Origin: JAWOJB01 sp046484325
GTDB lineage: Bacteria > Actinomycetota > Acidimicrobiia > Spongiisociales > ZC4RG35
Length of the DNA stretch: 13,899 bases
NCBI GenBank assembly: GCA_046484325.1
Contig: JAWOJB010000089.1
Location: 1-13,899, forward strand
Reading direction: 5' to 3'
The notes under the pieces are model-generated. The model worked only from the letters and a program-made list of their open reading frames with translations. It did not search any database and was not told where the DNA came from. Position numbers and translations under genes: made by a program. The number at the start of each line of letters is the position of its first letter. Position 1 is the first letter of the stretch. Shown here piece by piece: positions 7,066 through 13,816 of this stretch.

Positions 7066-7232
7066 GACTCACCGCCCCGGACTCGGAGGCGGCACCGTCC
7101 CCCACCTCGCCGTAATCCGCGTGCACCCTGGTGGCGGACATCCCACACCGCATCCCGGTGATCCCGCCGGGGTGAACGGCCGATCGGCGGTGAGCGGTGA
7201 TCATCACCCCGACTGCGAGGGCACCACACGAC
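7066..7232 (+). promoter_or_regulatory. Predicted long 5' leader of rho with dyads and GGTGA motifs
   Basis: No protein-like reading frame is seen between the predicted start site and the rho ATG. The leader contains GGTGA four times (7157-7161, 7171-7175, 7189-7193, 7196-7200). It also has an inverted repeat CCCGG...CCGGG around 7154-7172, the perfect palindrome GCCGATCGGC (7179-7188) and GGTGAT-C-ATCACC (7196-7208). E. coli rho is autoregulated by premature termination in its leader, so a regulatory leader is plausible here, but nothing in the sequence proves it. The start site is predicted only from the -10 box. Confidence 0.4.
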
Positions 7233-8642
7233 ATGACCAGAGCCCACCTCCAGAGCAAGTCGATCGACGAGCTCCGCCAGATCGCCCAAGCGGTCGGCAT
7301 CGAAGGGGACGACCTCCAGAAGGCCAAGCTCATCTCAGCCATCATCGAGGCGGGGGGCGGCTCCGACGAGGCACCCGACGAGGCGGTCATCGAGCTGCCG
7401 TCCGCCACCCCTCGCGAGGAGGGGGCTACCCGCCCCGACGGCGACGAGCGAGACGAAGATCGCGACCGCGGCCCGGACGGGGAACGGTTCGGCGACCAGG
7501 GCTCCGACCAGGACTTCCAGGGCGAGGGCCGGCGTCGTCGCCGGCGGCGCCGGGGAGGCGGAGGAGGAGGTGCCGGCTACCAGGACGACGTGCCCGAGGG
7601 CGAGCTCGAGGTCCGCCAGGGACTCCTCGACATCCTCCCAGAGGGATACGGGTTCCTGCGGGTGACCGGGTACGTCCCGGGTGACCGGGACGTGTACGTG
7701 GCGGCCTCCCAGGTGCGCAGATTCGGCCTCCGGAAGGGCGACCTCGCTGCCGGCCCGATCCGCCCGCCGCGGTCACAGGAGAAGTTCGCGGCCCTCGTGA
7801 GGGTCGATTCGATCAACGGCATGACCCCGGACGAGGCCCGCAACCGGCCGAAGTTCGAGCGGCTCACGCCCCTCTTCCCCGACCAGCGGCTGCGGCTCGA
7901 GATCGTCGGCCGACCCGACGGTGTCCTCACGCGGATCGTCGACCTCATCGCCCCGATCGGCAAGGGGCAGCGCGGACTCATCGTCTCGCCCCCCAAGGCG
8001 GGCAAGACCACGGTCCTCAAGGAGATCGACCGCTGCATGTCGGTGAAGGGCGAGGTGATCTACTCCACCTTCGACCGCCCGGCCGAGGAGCACACCCAGG
8101 TCTCGGAGCTGGCGATGGAGCGCGCCAAGCGGCTCGTGGAGATGGGCACCGATGTCGTGATCCTGCTCGACTCGATCACCCGTCTGGCCCGTGCCCACAA
8201 CCTCGCCACACCGGCCTCCGGACGGATCCTGTCCGGAGGTGTGGACTCCCAGGCCCTCTACCCGCCCAAACGGTTCTTCGGCGCAGCCCGCAACATCGAG
8301 GAGGGGGGCTCGCTGACCATCCTCGGCACCGCGCTCGTCGAGACCGGGTCGAAGATGGACGAGGTGATCTTCGAGGAGTTCAAGGGGACCGGCAACATGG
8401 AGCTCCGCCTCGATCGGAAGCTCGCCGACAAGCGGATCTACCCTGCGATCGACATCGAGGCATCCGGCACCCGCAAGGAGGAGCTGCTGTTCGATCGGAG
8501 GGAGCTCGCCCAGGTCTGGAAGCTGCGGCGGGTGCTGCTGGCTCTCGAGCCCGGGGCCGCCCTCGAGTTGCTCATCGACCGGCTGAAGAACACCACCTCC
8601 AACGAGCAGTTCCTCACCGAGGTCGCCAAGAGCAGCGGCTGA
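7233..8642 (+). CDS. rho: Transcription termination factor Rho
   Basis: This hexameric RNA-dependent ATPase/helicase releases transcripts from RNA polymerase. From ATG 7233 it has 469 residues. The Rho_N helical domain lies at about 1-45 (LQSKSIDELRQIAQAVGI). An acidic, disordered insertion follows, ending in eight arginines (R100-R107) and a glycine run. The cold-shock-like primary RNA site comes next (YGFLRVTGYVPGDRDVYV). The Walker A motif is PPKAGKTTVLKEI with K258. Walker B is VVILLDSITRLARAHN with D313. SGGVDSQALYPPKRFFGAAR and ETGSKMDEVIFEEFKGTGN are Q/R-loop and interface motifs. The insertion makes it longer than E. coli Rho (419) but shorter than the 600-plus forms of many actinobacteria. 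GTG 7197 would add 12 non-family residues and is disfavoured. It heads the operon with rpmE. Confidence 0.96.
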   Translation: MTRAHLQSKSIDELRQIAQAVGIEGDDLQKAKLISAIIEAGGGSDEAPDEAVIELPSATPREEGATRPDGDERDEDRDRGPDGERFGDQGSDQDFQGEGRRRRRRRRGGGGGGAGYQDDVPEGELEVRQGLLDILPEGYGFLRVTGYVPGDRDVYVAASQVRRFGLRKGDLAAGPIRPPRSQEKFAALVRVDSINGMTPDEARNRPKFERLTPLFPDQRLRLEIVGRPDGVLTRIVDLIAPIGKGQRGLIVSPPKAGKTTVLKEIDRCMSVKGEVIYSTFDRPAEEHTQVSELAMERAKRLVEMGTDVVILLDSITRLARAHNLATPASGRILSGGVDSQALYPPKRFFGAARNIEEGGSLTILGTALVETGSKMDEVIFEEFKGTGNMELRLDRKLADKRIYPAIDIEASGTRKEELLFDRRELAQVWKLRRVLLALEPGAALELLIDRLKNTTSNEQFLTEVAKSSG

Positions 8643-8651
8643 GACGATTCG

Positions 8652-8657
8652 AAGGAG
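8652..8657 (+). promoter_or_regulatory. Strong Shine-Dalgarno for rpmE
   Basis: AAGGAG lies 4 bases before the GTG start of rpmE, in the 19-base gap after rho. It is the best ribosome-binding site seen in the window and fixes the rpmE start. It also suggests that L31 is translated independently of rho, fitting its higher demand. Confidence 0.8.
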
Positions 8658-8661
8658 AACC

Positions 8662-8934
8662 GTGAGATCCGACATCCACCCCACCTATGCCGACACCGAG
8701 GTCCTGTGCTCGTGCGGCAACCGGTTCGTGACCCGCTCGACGAAGCCGGGCGAACTGCACGTGGAGCTCTGCAACGAGTGCCACCCGTTCTTCACCGGTA
8801 AGCAGAAGCTGGTCGACAGCGGTGGGCGTGTCGAGCGGTTCCGCCGGCGTTACGGCGAGGCCGCCGAGGTGAAGTCCAAGCGGTCGCAGGCTTCCGGGTC
8901 GGCCGAGGACGCTCCCGACACGGCGGCGGGCTGA
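8662..8934 (+). CDS. rpmE: 50S ribosomal protein L31, zinc-binding type
   Basis: Small ribosomal protein of 90 residues on the central protuberance of the large subunit, bridging to the 30S. MRSDIHPTYADTEVLCSCGN, then FTGKQKLVDSGGRVERF, is characteristic. Four zinc ligands are present (C16, C18, C37, C40), so this is the C+ form used when zinc is plentiful. The body ends around residue 66. The remaining roughly 24 residues (KSKRSQASGSAEDAPDTAAG at the end) are a low-complexity tail beyond the usual roughly 70-residue length. The GTG start is set by AAGGAG four bases upstream. The position after rho is a conserved bacterial arrangement. Confidence 0.95.
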   Translation: MRSDIHPTYADTEVLCSCGNRFVTRSTKPGELHVELCNECHPFFTGKQKLVDSGGRVERFRRRYGEAAEVKSKRSQASGSAEDAPDTAAG

Positions 8935-8957
8935 CCGGTTCCGTCCCGCGTTTCGGT

Positions 8958-9890
8958 GTGAGCACCCAGCCAGAGCCCGTCACCGTCGGCGGCCAGGCCG
9001 TCATCGAGGGGGTCATGATGCGCGCTCCCGCCGCCTGGGCGGTGGCCGTGCGGCGGCCCGACGGGTCCATCGATGCCCAGCGACACCCGCTCCCTCGGCT
9101 GTCGTCCCGGTCGCGCGCCGCTCGGATCCCGTTCGTTCGCGGGGTCATGGTGCTGGGTGAGTCGCTCACGCTCGGGTTCCGGGCGCTGTCATGGTCGGCC
9201 CAGCAGGCGGCCGGTGAGGACGAGGAGCCCCTCACGAGGGGGCAGATCGCCTGGTCCCTGAGCCTGGCGATGGTGGTGTTCCTGGCGATCTTCATCTTGA
9301 TCCCGGCGGGGGCGGCCAAGTTCCTGGCCGGAGGGTCCGGGTTCCTGTTCGGCTTCCTCGAGGGCATGCTGCGCCTCGTCCTGTTCGTCGGCTACATCTG
9401 GCTGATCGGCCGATCGTCCGAGATCGCCCGGGTGTTCCGGTATCACGGCGCCGAGCACATGGCCATCCACGCCTTCGAGGCCGGCGAGCCGCTGTCGGTG
9501 GACTCGGTGGCCCGCTACCGGCCGGAGCATCCACGATGTGGTACCAGCTTCCTTCTCATCGTGGTGCTCGGCTCGATCGTCGTGTTCTCGTTCCTCGGTG
9601 ACCTCTCGGTGATCTGGCTGGTGCTGAGCCGGGTGCTGCTCATCCCGGTGATCGCCGGATTCGCCTACGAGGTGCTGAGGTTCTCCGGGCTGCACCGGGA
9701 CGGCCGCCTCGCCGGCCTTCTCGCCGCACCCGGCCTCTGGCTCCAGAAGCTGACCACCGGTGTGCCGGACTCCGCCCAGATCGAGGTGGCGGTGACGAGT
9801 CTGCTCTCGGCGCTCGACGACGAGGCCGTCGTCGAGTTGACCGGACGGGGCCCGTTGCCCCCGGCGGCCCTCGCCGCCCGCGCCCGCTGA
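8958..9890 (+). CDS. DUF1385 membrane protein (YqhQ-like), function unknown
   Basis: A 310-residue membrane protein with the DUF1385 signatures VGGQAVIEGVMMR (9-22), YHGAEHMAIHAFE (162-174) and HPRCGTSFLLI (191-201). Hydrophobic segments at about 97-119, 130-150, 196-214 and 217-238 suggest four membrane helices. The conserved His/Glu/Cys-bearing motifs fall in the loop between the second and third. The pattern H-x-x-E-H with a downstream H-P-R-C looks like a metal site, but that is inference. The family (B. subtilis YqhQ) has no function I can assert. It sits between rpmE and prfA, a conserved location in many bacteria, hinting at a link to translation or the envelope. The GTG start directly precedes the conserved N-terminus, and only one base separates its stop from prfA. 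Confidence 0.9.
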   Translation: MSTQPEPVTVGGQAVIEGVMMRAPAAWAVAVRRPDGSIDAQRHPLPRLSSRSRAARIPFVRGVMVLGESLTLGFRALSWSAQQAAGEDEEPLTRGQIAWSLSLAMVVFLAIFILIPAGAAKFLAGGSGFLFGFLEGMLRLVLFVGYIWLIGRSSEIARVFRYHGAEHMAIHAFEAGEPLSVDSVARYRPEHPRCGTSFLLIVVLGSIVVFSFLGDLSVIWLVLSRVLLIPVIAGFAYEVLRFSGLHRDGRLAGLLAAPGLWLQKLTTGVPDSAQIEVAVTSLLSALDDEAVVELTGRGPLPPAALAARAR

Positions 9891-9891
9891 C

Positions 9892-10965
9892 GTGGAGGAC
9901 GTTCTCGCCGCCCGTCTCTACGAGGTCGAGGCGGCCTTCGCCGAGGTGGAGGAGCGGCTCGCCGACCCGGCGGTGTCCTCGGATCCGCCGACTCTGGCCG
10001 AGCTGGGGCGGCGGTATGCCGAGCTGCGGGAGATCGTCGAGCTGTTGCGTGAGTGGCGGAGGGCCGACGACGACGCGAGGGATGCCCACGCTCTCGCCGG
10101 TGCCGACCCCGAGCTGGCGGACGAGCTGGAGCGCCTCGCCGTCGAGCGCCGGGCCGAGGCCGATCGGCTGGAGGAGGCCCTCCGGGAGACGCTCAGCCCC
10201 CGGGATCCCGACGATGCCAGGGATGCGATCCTCGAGGTGCGGGCGGCCGCCGGCGGCGATGAGGCGGCGATCTGGGCGGGCGACCTCCTTCGAATGTACC
10301 GGCGGTTCGCCGAGCGCCACGGCCTGCGGCTCGAGCCGATGGACACGATCCCGTCGGATGCGGGCGGCTTCTCGCGGGTCACCGTCGGGGTCCGGGGTCG
10401 GGGGGCGTTCGGGTTGCTCCGCCACGAGGCAGGGGTCCACAGGGTCCAGCGAGTCCCCCGGACCGAGTCGCAGGGTCGCATCCACACCTCGACGGCCACG
10501 GTGGCGGTGTTGCCGGAGGCCGAGGGGGTGGAGGTCGTCGTCGATCCCGCCGAGGTGCGGGTCGACGTGTTCCGTTCGTCGGGCCCGGGTGGGCAGTCGG
10601 TCAACACCACCGACTCGGCCGTACGGCTCACGCACGAGCCCACCGGGCTGGTCGTGACGTGCCAGGACGAGAAGAGCCAACTCCAGAACAAGGAGAAGGC
10701 ATTCCGGATCCTGCGCGCCCGCCTGTATCAGCTGGAGCGGGACAGGGTCAGCCAGGAGCGGGCGGGTGAGCGGCGATCGCAGGTGGGCAGCGGTGAGCGT
10801 TCCGAGAAGATCCGGACCTACAACTTCCGGGACAATCGGGTGACCGATCACCGGATCGGCCTCACCATCAAACGCCTCGACCAGGTCCTCGACGGCGACC
10901 TCGACGAGATCGTCGAGGCCCTCACCGCCGACGAGCGGGTCCGGGTCCTCGCCGGGGAGCCGTGA
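9892..10965 (+). CDS. prfA: Peptide chain release factor 1
   Basis: Recognises UAA and UAG stop codons and triggers hydrolysis of peptidyl-tRNA. 357 residues, normal for RF1. The N-terminal helical domain is followed by the codon-recognition domain with HRVQRVPRTESQGRIHTS. Its P-x-T tripeptide is P189-R190-T191, the RF1 signature rather than the SPF of RF2. The catalytic GGQ is residues 233-235 in SSGPGGQSVNTTDSAVRLTH, the same numbering as E. coli, and the C-terminal part contains KSQLQNKEKAFRILRARL. The start is GTG one base after the DUF1385 stop. Its stop overlaps the next gene by 4 bases (GTGA). That next gene encodes the methylase of this GGQ glutamine. Confidence 0.96.
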   Translation: MEDVLAARLYEVEAAFAEVEERLADPAVSSDPPTLAELGRRYAELREIVELLREWRRADDDARDAHALAGADPELADELERLAVERRAEADRLEEALRETLSPRDPDDARDAILEVRAAAGGDEAAIWAGDLLRMYRRFAERHGLRLEPMDTIPSDAGGFSRVTVGVRGRGAFGLLRHEAGVHRVQRVPRTESQGRIHTSTATVAVLPEAEGVEVVVDPAEVRVDVFRSSGPGGQSVNTTDSAVRLTHEPTGLVVTCQDEKSQLQNKEKAFRILRARLYQLERDRVSQERAGERRSQVGSGERSEKIRTYNFRDNRVTDHRIGLTIKRLDQVLDGDLDEIVEALTADERVRVLAGEP

Positions 10966-11702
10966 CCGGGCGCTCGCTGCCGGCCCACGAGCTGCGGCGG
11001 CTGGAGGCGGTGGCCGGCGGCGATCCCGTTTGGCTTGCCGATCTGGTCCGGAGGCGAATCGAGGGCGTGCCCCTCCAGTACCTGGAAGGCACCGCGGCCT
11101 TCGGGCCCCTCGAACTGACGGTCGACGAGCGGGTCCTGATCCCCCGCCCCGAGACCGAGCAACTCTGGGAGCTCGCCCGAACCCTGGTGGGCGACCCCAA
11201 GGTCGTGATCGACCTCGGCACCGGCTCGGGAGCGCTGGCCATCGGCCTGGCCCGGGCGTTTCCGGGTGCCCGGGTGCTGGGCGTGGACGTCTCGGGCGAG
11301 GCGTTGGCGGTGGCCGCGATCAACGGGCGCGCATTGGCGCCGGCGGTCGAATGGCGGTGCGGAGACCTGTTCGAGGGGCTGCCCGTAGCCCTGGCGGGCA
11401 CGGTGGATCTCCTGGTGTCGAACCCCCCCTACGTGGCCGAGGCAGACTGGGCGGTGCTGCCGGAGGACGTCCGCCACGAGCCGTACGGGGCCCTCGTGGC
11501 CGGCCCGACGGGCACGGAGATCCTCGACCGGATCGCAGGCGCGGCGTCACGCTGGTTGTCTCCGGACGGGTGGGTGGTCTGCGAGATCGGCGAGACCCAG
11601 GGTTCGCACGTGGGGGCGTGCTTCGCGGAGCACCTCGTCGCCGTCGAGGTCCGGAGGGACCTCGCCGGCCGTGATCGCTTCGTCATCGGGAGGAGACCAT
11701 GA
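10962..11702 (+). CDS. prmC: Release factor glutamine methyltransferase, short N-terminus
   Basis: SAM-dependent enzyme that methylates the GGQ glutamine of RF1 and RF2, enhancing termination. The Rossmann SAM site is DLGTGSGALAIGLA (D84-A97). The catalytic N154-P-P-Y157 motif (SNPPYV) binds the glutamine amide. GVPLQYLEGTAAF and VLIPRPETEQL are PrmC-specific linker motifs. At 246 residues it is shorter than the usual roughly 280. Only about 37 residues precede GVPLQYL, against about 65 in E. coli, so part of the N-terminal helical substrate domain is missing. Reading the same frame upstream inside prfA for about 100 bases gives no start codon and only Arg/Pro-rich shadow sequence, so the GTG at 10962 (overlapping the prfA stop) is the real start. 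Confidence 0.92.
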   Translation: MTGRSLPAHELRRLEAVAGGDPVWLADLVRRRIEGVPLQYLEGTAAFGPLELTVDERVLIPRPETEQLWELARTLVGDPKVVIDLGTGSGALAIGLARAFPGARVLGVDVSGEALAVAAINGRALAPAVEWRCGDLFEGLPVALAGTVDLLVSNPPYVAEADWAVLPEDVRHEPYGALVAGPTGTEILDRIAGAASRWLSPDGWVVCEIGETQGSHVGACFAEHLVAVEVRRDLAGRDRFVIGRRP

Positions 11703-12265
11703 ACGTACCGGCGGAGGCGGTGACGGCGCTGCGCGCCGGGGAGGTCGTGGGGGTTCCCACGGACACCGTGTACGGGTTGGCGGTCGACCCGCTCGATCCC
11801 CGGGCGGTCGCCCGGTTGTTCCAGCTGAAGGGTCGCCCGGCCGACCGGCCCATCGCCCTCCTCGTGGCCTCGCGAGAGCAGGCGGGCCGGCTCGTCCGGT
11901 TCGGTACTGAGGCCGGGCGACTGGCCGACCGGCACTGGCCCGGTGCGCTCACGCTGGTCCTGCCGGTGCTCGGGCGATTGCCGGAGTGGGTGGGGGATCG
12001 GGTGGCGGGGACGGTAGGGGTCCGCATGCCCGCCGGGGAGCCCGTGCACTCGCTGCTCGAAGCCGCCGGCCCGCTCGCTGTGACCTCCGCCAACCGGTCC
12101 GGGAGTGACCCCGCGCTCGACGACGTCGAGGCCGAGGCGATGTTCGGCGACGCCGTGAAGGTCTACCTGCCCGGGACCTGCCCGGGTGGAGTTGCCTCGA
12201 CGGTTGTCGACGCCACCGGATCCCGGCTCAGAGTGGTTCGGGAGGGTCCGATCCGGGTCGACTGA
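11699..12265 (+). CDS. tsaC: L-threonylcarbamoyladenylate synthase (Sua5/YrdC family)
   Basis: Makes threonylcarbamoyl-AMP from threonine, bicarbonate and ATP, the first step of the universal t6A37 tRNA modification. 188 residues form a single YrdC domain without the Sua5 C-terminal domain. Family motifs are GEVVGVPTDTVYGLAVDP (14-31), LKGRPADRPIALLV (nucleotide/threonine-binding K-x-R region), WPGALTLVLP, VGVRMP, PLAVTSANRSG and GGVASTVVD. The ATG overlaps the prmC stop (ATGA) and has GGGAGGAG three bases upstream. prfA-prmC-tsaC linkage is widespread in bacteria. The stop is only 10 bases from the convergent glycerate kinase stop. Confidence 0.94.
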   Translation: MNVPAEAVTALRAGEVVGVPTDTVYGLAVDPLDPRAVARLFQLKGRPADRPIALLVASREQAGRLVRFGTEAGRLADRHWPGALTLVLPVLGRLPEWVGDRVAGTVGVRMPAGEPVHSLLEAAGPLAVTSANRSGSDPALDDVEAEAMFGDAVKVYLPGTCPGGVASTVVDATGSRLRVVREGPIRVD

Positions 12266-12275
12266 GGATCGCCGG

Positions 12276-13553
12276 TCAGGCCTGGTCGGGCGCCCGCCAG
12301 GTGATCCACAGGTCGCAGACGTTGGTACCGGTGGGCCCGGTGAGCACCAGGTCTCCCGAGGCATCGAGGGCGCGATGGCTGTCGTTGGCCGAGAGGGCGG
12401 CCTCGGGGTCGACGCCCGCCGCTCGGATTCGCTCCGTCGTGCCACCGTCGACCACGGCTCCGGCTGCGTTCGTGGGCCCGTCGACGCCGTCGGTGGCGAA
12501 CGCACCGAAGACGATGTCCCCCGACCCCTCGATCGCCAGCGCAGCCGACAGGGCCGCCTCCTGGTTCCGGCCTCCCGAGCCTCGCCCTCGAACGGTGACC
12601 GTGGTCTCGCCGGCTGCGAGGAGCGCCATCCCGGGCCGTGCCGCCTCCACCATCCGCCGCCCTTGTACCGATGCCTCCCCTCGCAGGGTCGTCGTGATGA
12701 TGGGCGCTCGGAGGCCTGCGCTGCGGGCGAGCTCGCTCTGGGCGGCATGGGCCACCGTCGACCCGTCGGCGACCACCGCCCACCGGTGGTGGGACTCGGG
12801 GCGAGCAGGCGGCTCGACCGACTCGAGGTGCTGGATGACAGCGGCCGGGATGCGGTCTCGGAGCCCGGCGCCATCGATCACCGCCAGCGCGTCGGCCGGG
12901 GTGCTGTCGTCGGGAAGGGTGGGGCCGGAGGCGATCGCGCTCGGGGGGCCGTCGACCACGTCGGAGATGAGGAGGGTCACGATCGTCCTGGCCTGCGAAG
13001 CCCGCAGCAGACCACCCTGCTTGAACGTCGAGAGATGGCGGCGGACCGTGTTGAGCTCCTCGATCGGCACTCCGGCGTTCATGAGGACTCGATGGGTGGC
13101 GGTGGCGTCGTCGAGGGCGATCCCGGCAGGCAGCGATTCGGCGAGTGCCGAGCCACCCCCCGACGCGAGCACCAGCAGGATCTCGTCCGGCCTCGCATGC
13201 CGCGCCTCCGAGAGCAGCGCCGAGCCCCCGAAGATGGAGCGCTCGTCGGGATACGGGTGGCCCCCCACGAACAGCCGGACCCCATGTGGCACCGGTTCCT
13301 CGTGGTCGCACACGGCCACCCCTCCGAGGATGCGGTTGCCGAGCACGTCGGCCGCCCCCCGGCACATCCCCGGTGCAGCCTTGCCGAAGGCTACGACCTT
13401 CACCACCCCCTCCGGTAGGGGATCCGCTTCGAGGTGCTCACGCACGGCACGCTCGGGTTCGACCGCGTCGAGGGCGGTACGGAAGGCGTGGACGAGCAGG
13501 GCGCGTGCCGACCCAGCCGATGGCGAGGCGGCGGGCGGCGGGCGGTCGGTCAT
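12276..13553 (-). CDS. Glycerate 2-kinase (MOFRL/GckA family)
   Basis: Phosphorylates D-glycerate to 2-phosphoglycerate with ATP, feeding glyoxylate, serine or sugar-acid breakdown into glycolysis. 425 residues. Motifs in order: VVAFGKAAPGM (K58), LASGGGSALAESLPAGI (130-145), ELNTVRRHLSTFKQGGL (167-182), ISDVVDGPPSAIASGPT (196-212), then the MOFRL domain with GRGSGGRNQEAAL (323-335), ATDGVDGPTNAAGA (353-366) and LTGPTGTNVCDL (404-415). The ATG at 13551-13553 is preferred because AAAGGCGGG lies directly upstream. ATG 13563-13565 would add MKGG. The family usually has GD after SDV-x; here the order is DG, a minor variation. It is alone on its strand with no visible pathway partner. The product of the partial gene behind it is unknown. 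Confidence in the family is high, but the physiological source of glycerate is unknown. Confidence 0.92.
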   Translation of the reverse strand: MTDRPPPAASPSAGSARALLVHAFRTALDAVEPERAVREHLEADPLPEGVVKVVAFGKAAPGMCRGAADVLGNRILGGVAVCDHEEPVPHGVRLFVGGHPYPDERSIFGGSALLSEARHARPDEILLVLASGGGSALAESLPAGIALDDATATHRVLMNAGVPIEELNTVRRHLSTFKQGGLLRASQARTIVTLLISDVVDGPPSAIASGPTLPDDSTPADALAVIDGAGLRDRIPAAVIQHLESVEPPARPESHHRWAVVADGSTVAHAAQSELARSAGLRAPIITTTLRGEASVQGRRMVEAARPGMALLAAGETTVTVRGRGSGGRNQEAALSAALAIEGSGDIVFGAFATDGVDGPTNAAGAVVDGGTTERIRAAGVDPEAALSANDSHRALDASGDLVLTGPTGTNVCDLWITWRAPDQA

Positions 13554-13621
13554 CCCGCCTTTCATCCTGGCAGGTCGAGGTCGGGTGTCGAGGGATTCGG
13601 CAGTCGCCGGGTCGCTGCAGG

Positions 13622-13678
13622 GTCCCCCTACCCCGCCGCCTTCGGCGGCGGGGGCCCTTCCCCCACTTCGTGGGGGAC
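13622..13678. repeat. Tandem TTCG-loop hairpins with a competing outer stem
   Basis: Two adjacent hairpins lie in the noncoding stretch upstream of the glycerate kinase. Hairpin one has arms CCCCGCCGC (13631-13639) and GCGGCGGGG (13645-13653) with loop CTTCG. Hairpin two is CCCCCAC-TTC-GTGGGGG (13660-13676). In addition, GTCCCCC (13622-13628) is complementary to GGGGGAC (13672-13678), so an outer 7-bp stem could form around hairpin one instead of hairpin two. No T-run follows. It may act as a terminator for the partial gene on the minus strand, or be a REP-like dispersed element. Confidence 0.7.
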
Positions 13679-13687
13679 AAACCGTGA

Positions 13688-13813
13688 GACGTGAGACGTG
13701 AGACGTGAGACGTGGGACGTGGGACGTGGGACGTGAGACGTGCGACGTGGGACGTGGGACGTGGGACGTGAGACGTGAGACGTGGGACGTGAGACGTGGG
13801 ACGTGCGACGTGG
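13688..13813. repeat. 18-copy tandem heptamer array, GACGTGN
   Basis: Exactly 18 uninterrupted 7-bp units GACGTGN fill 126 bp, preceded by the partial unit CGTGA. The first six bases are invariant. The seventh runs A A A G G G A C G G G A A G A G C G. Copies 4-8 and 9-13 differ in one base only, suggesting duplication of a 35-bp block. Because 7 is not a multiple of 3 and GTGA occurs in many units, no frame stays open, so it is noncoding. It starts three bases beyond the stop codon of the minus-strand partial gene, so it would be in that gene's 3' untranslated region. It resembles in form the heptanucleotide STRR repeats of cyanobacteria. Confidence 0.97.
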
Positions 13814-13816
13814 GTG

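Noticed and set aside
7197..7232. GTG start extending Rho by 12 residues
   Set aside because: The added residues do not resemble Rho N-termini and the GTG lies within an inverted repeat; ATG 7233 directly precedes the Rho_N domain.
7055..7684. Open frame starting ATGATG inside the rho -10 box
   Set aside because: Its start would lie upstream of the predicted transcript start, and it runs out of frame through the rho coding region with Arg/Pro/Gly-rich shadow sequence.
12249..12271. Small inverted repeat CGATCC/GGATCG spanning the tsaC stop as a terminator
   Set aside because: Only 6 bp with an 11-base loop overlapping the stop codon; too weak to call in GC-rich DNA.
12163..13701. Long plus-strand open frames opposite the glycerate kinase
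   Set aside because: Shadows of a gene with clear MOFRL-family motifs on the minus strand; no domain content of their own.
13688..13813. CRISPR array
   Set aside because: Units are 7 bp with no spacers, so this is a simple tandem repeat.
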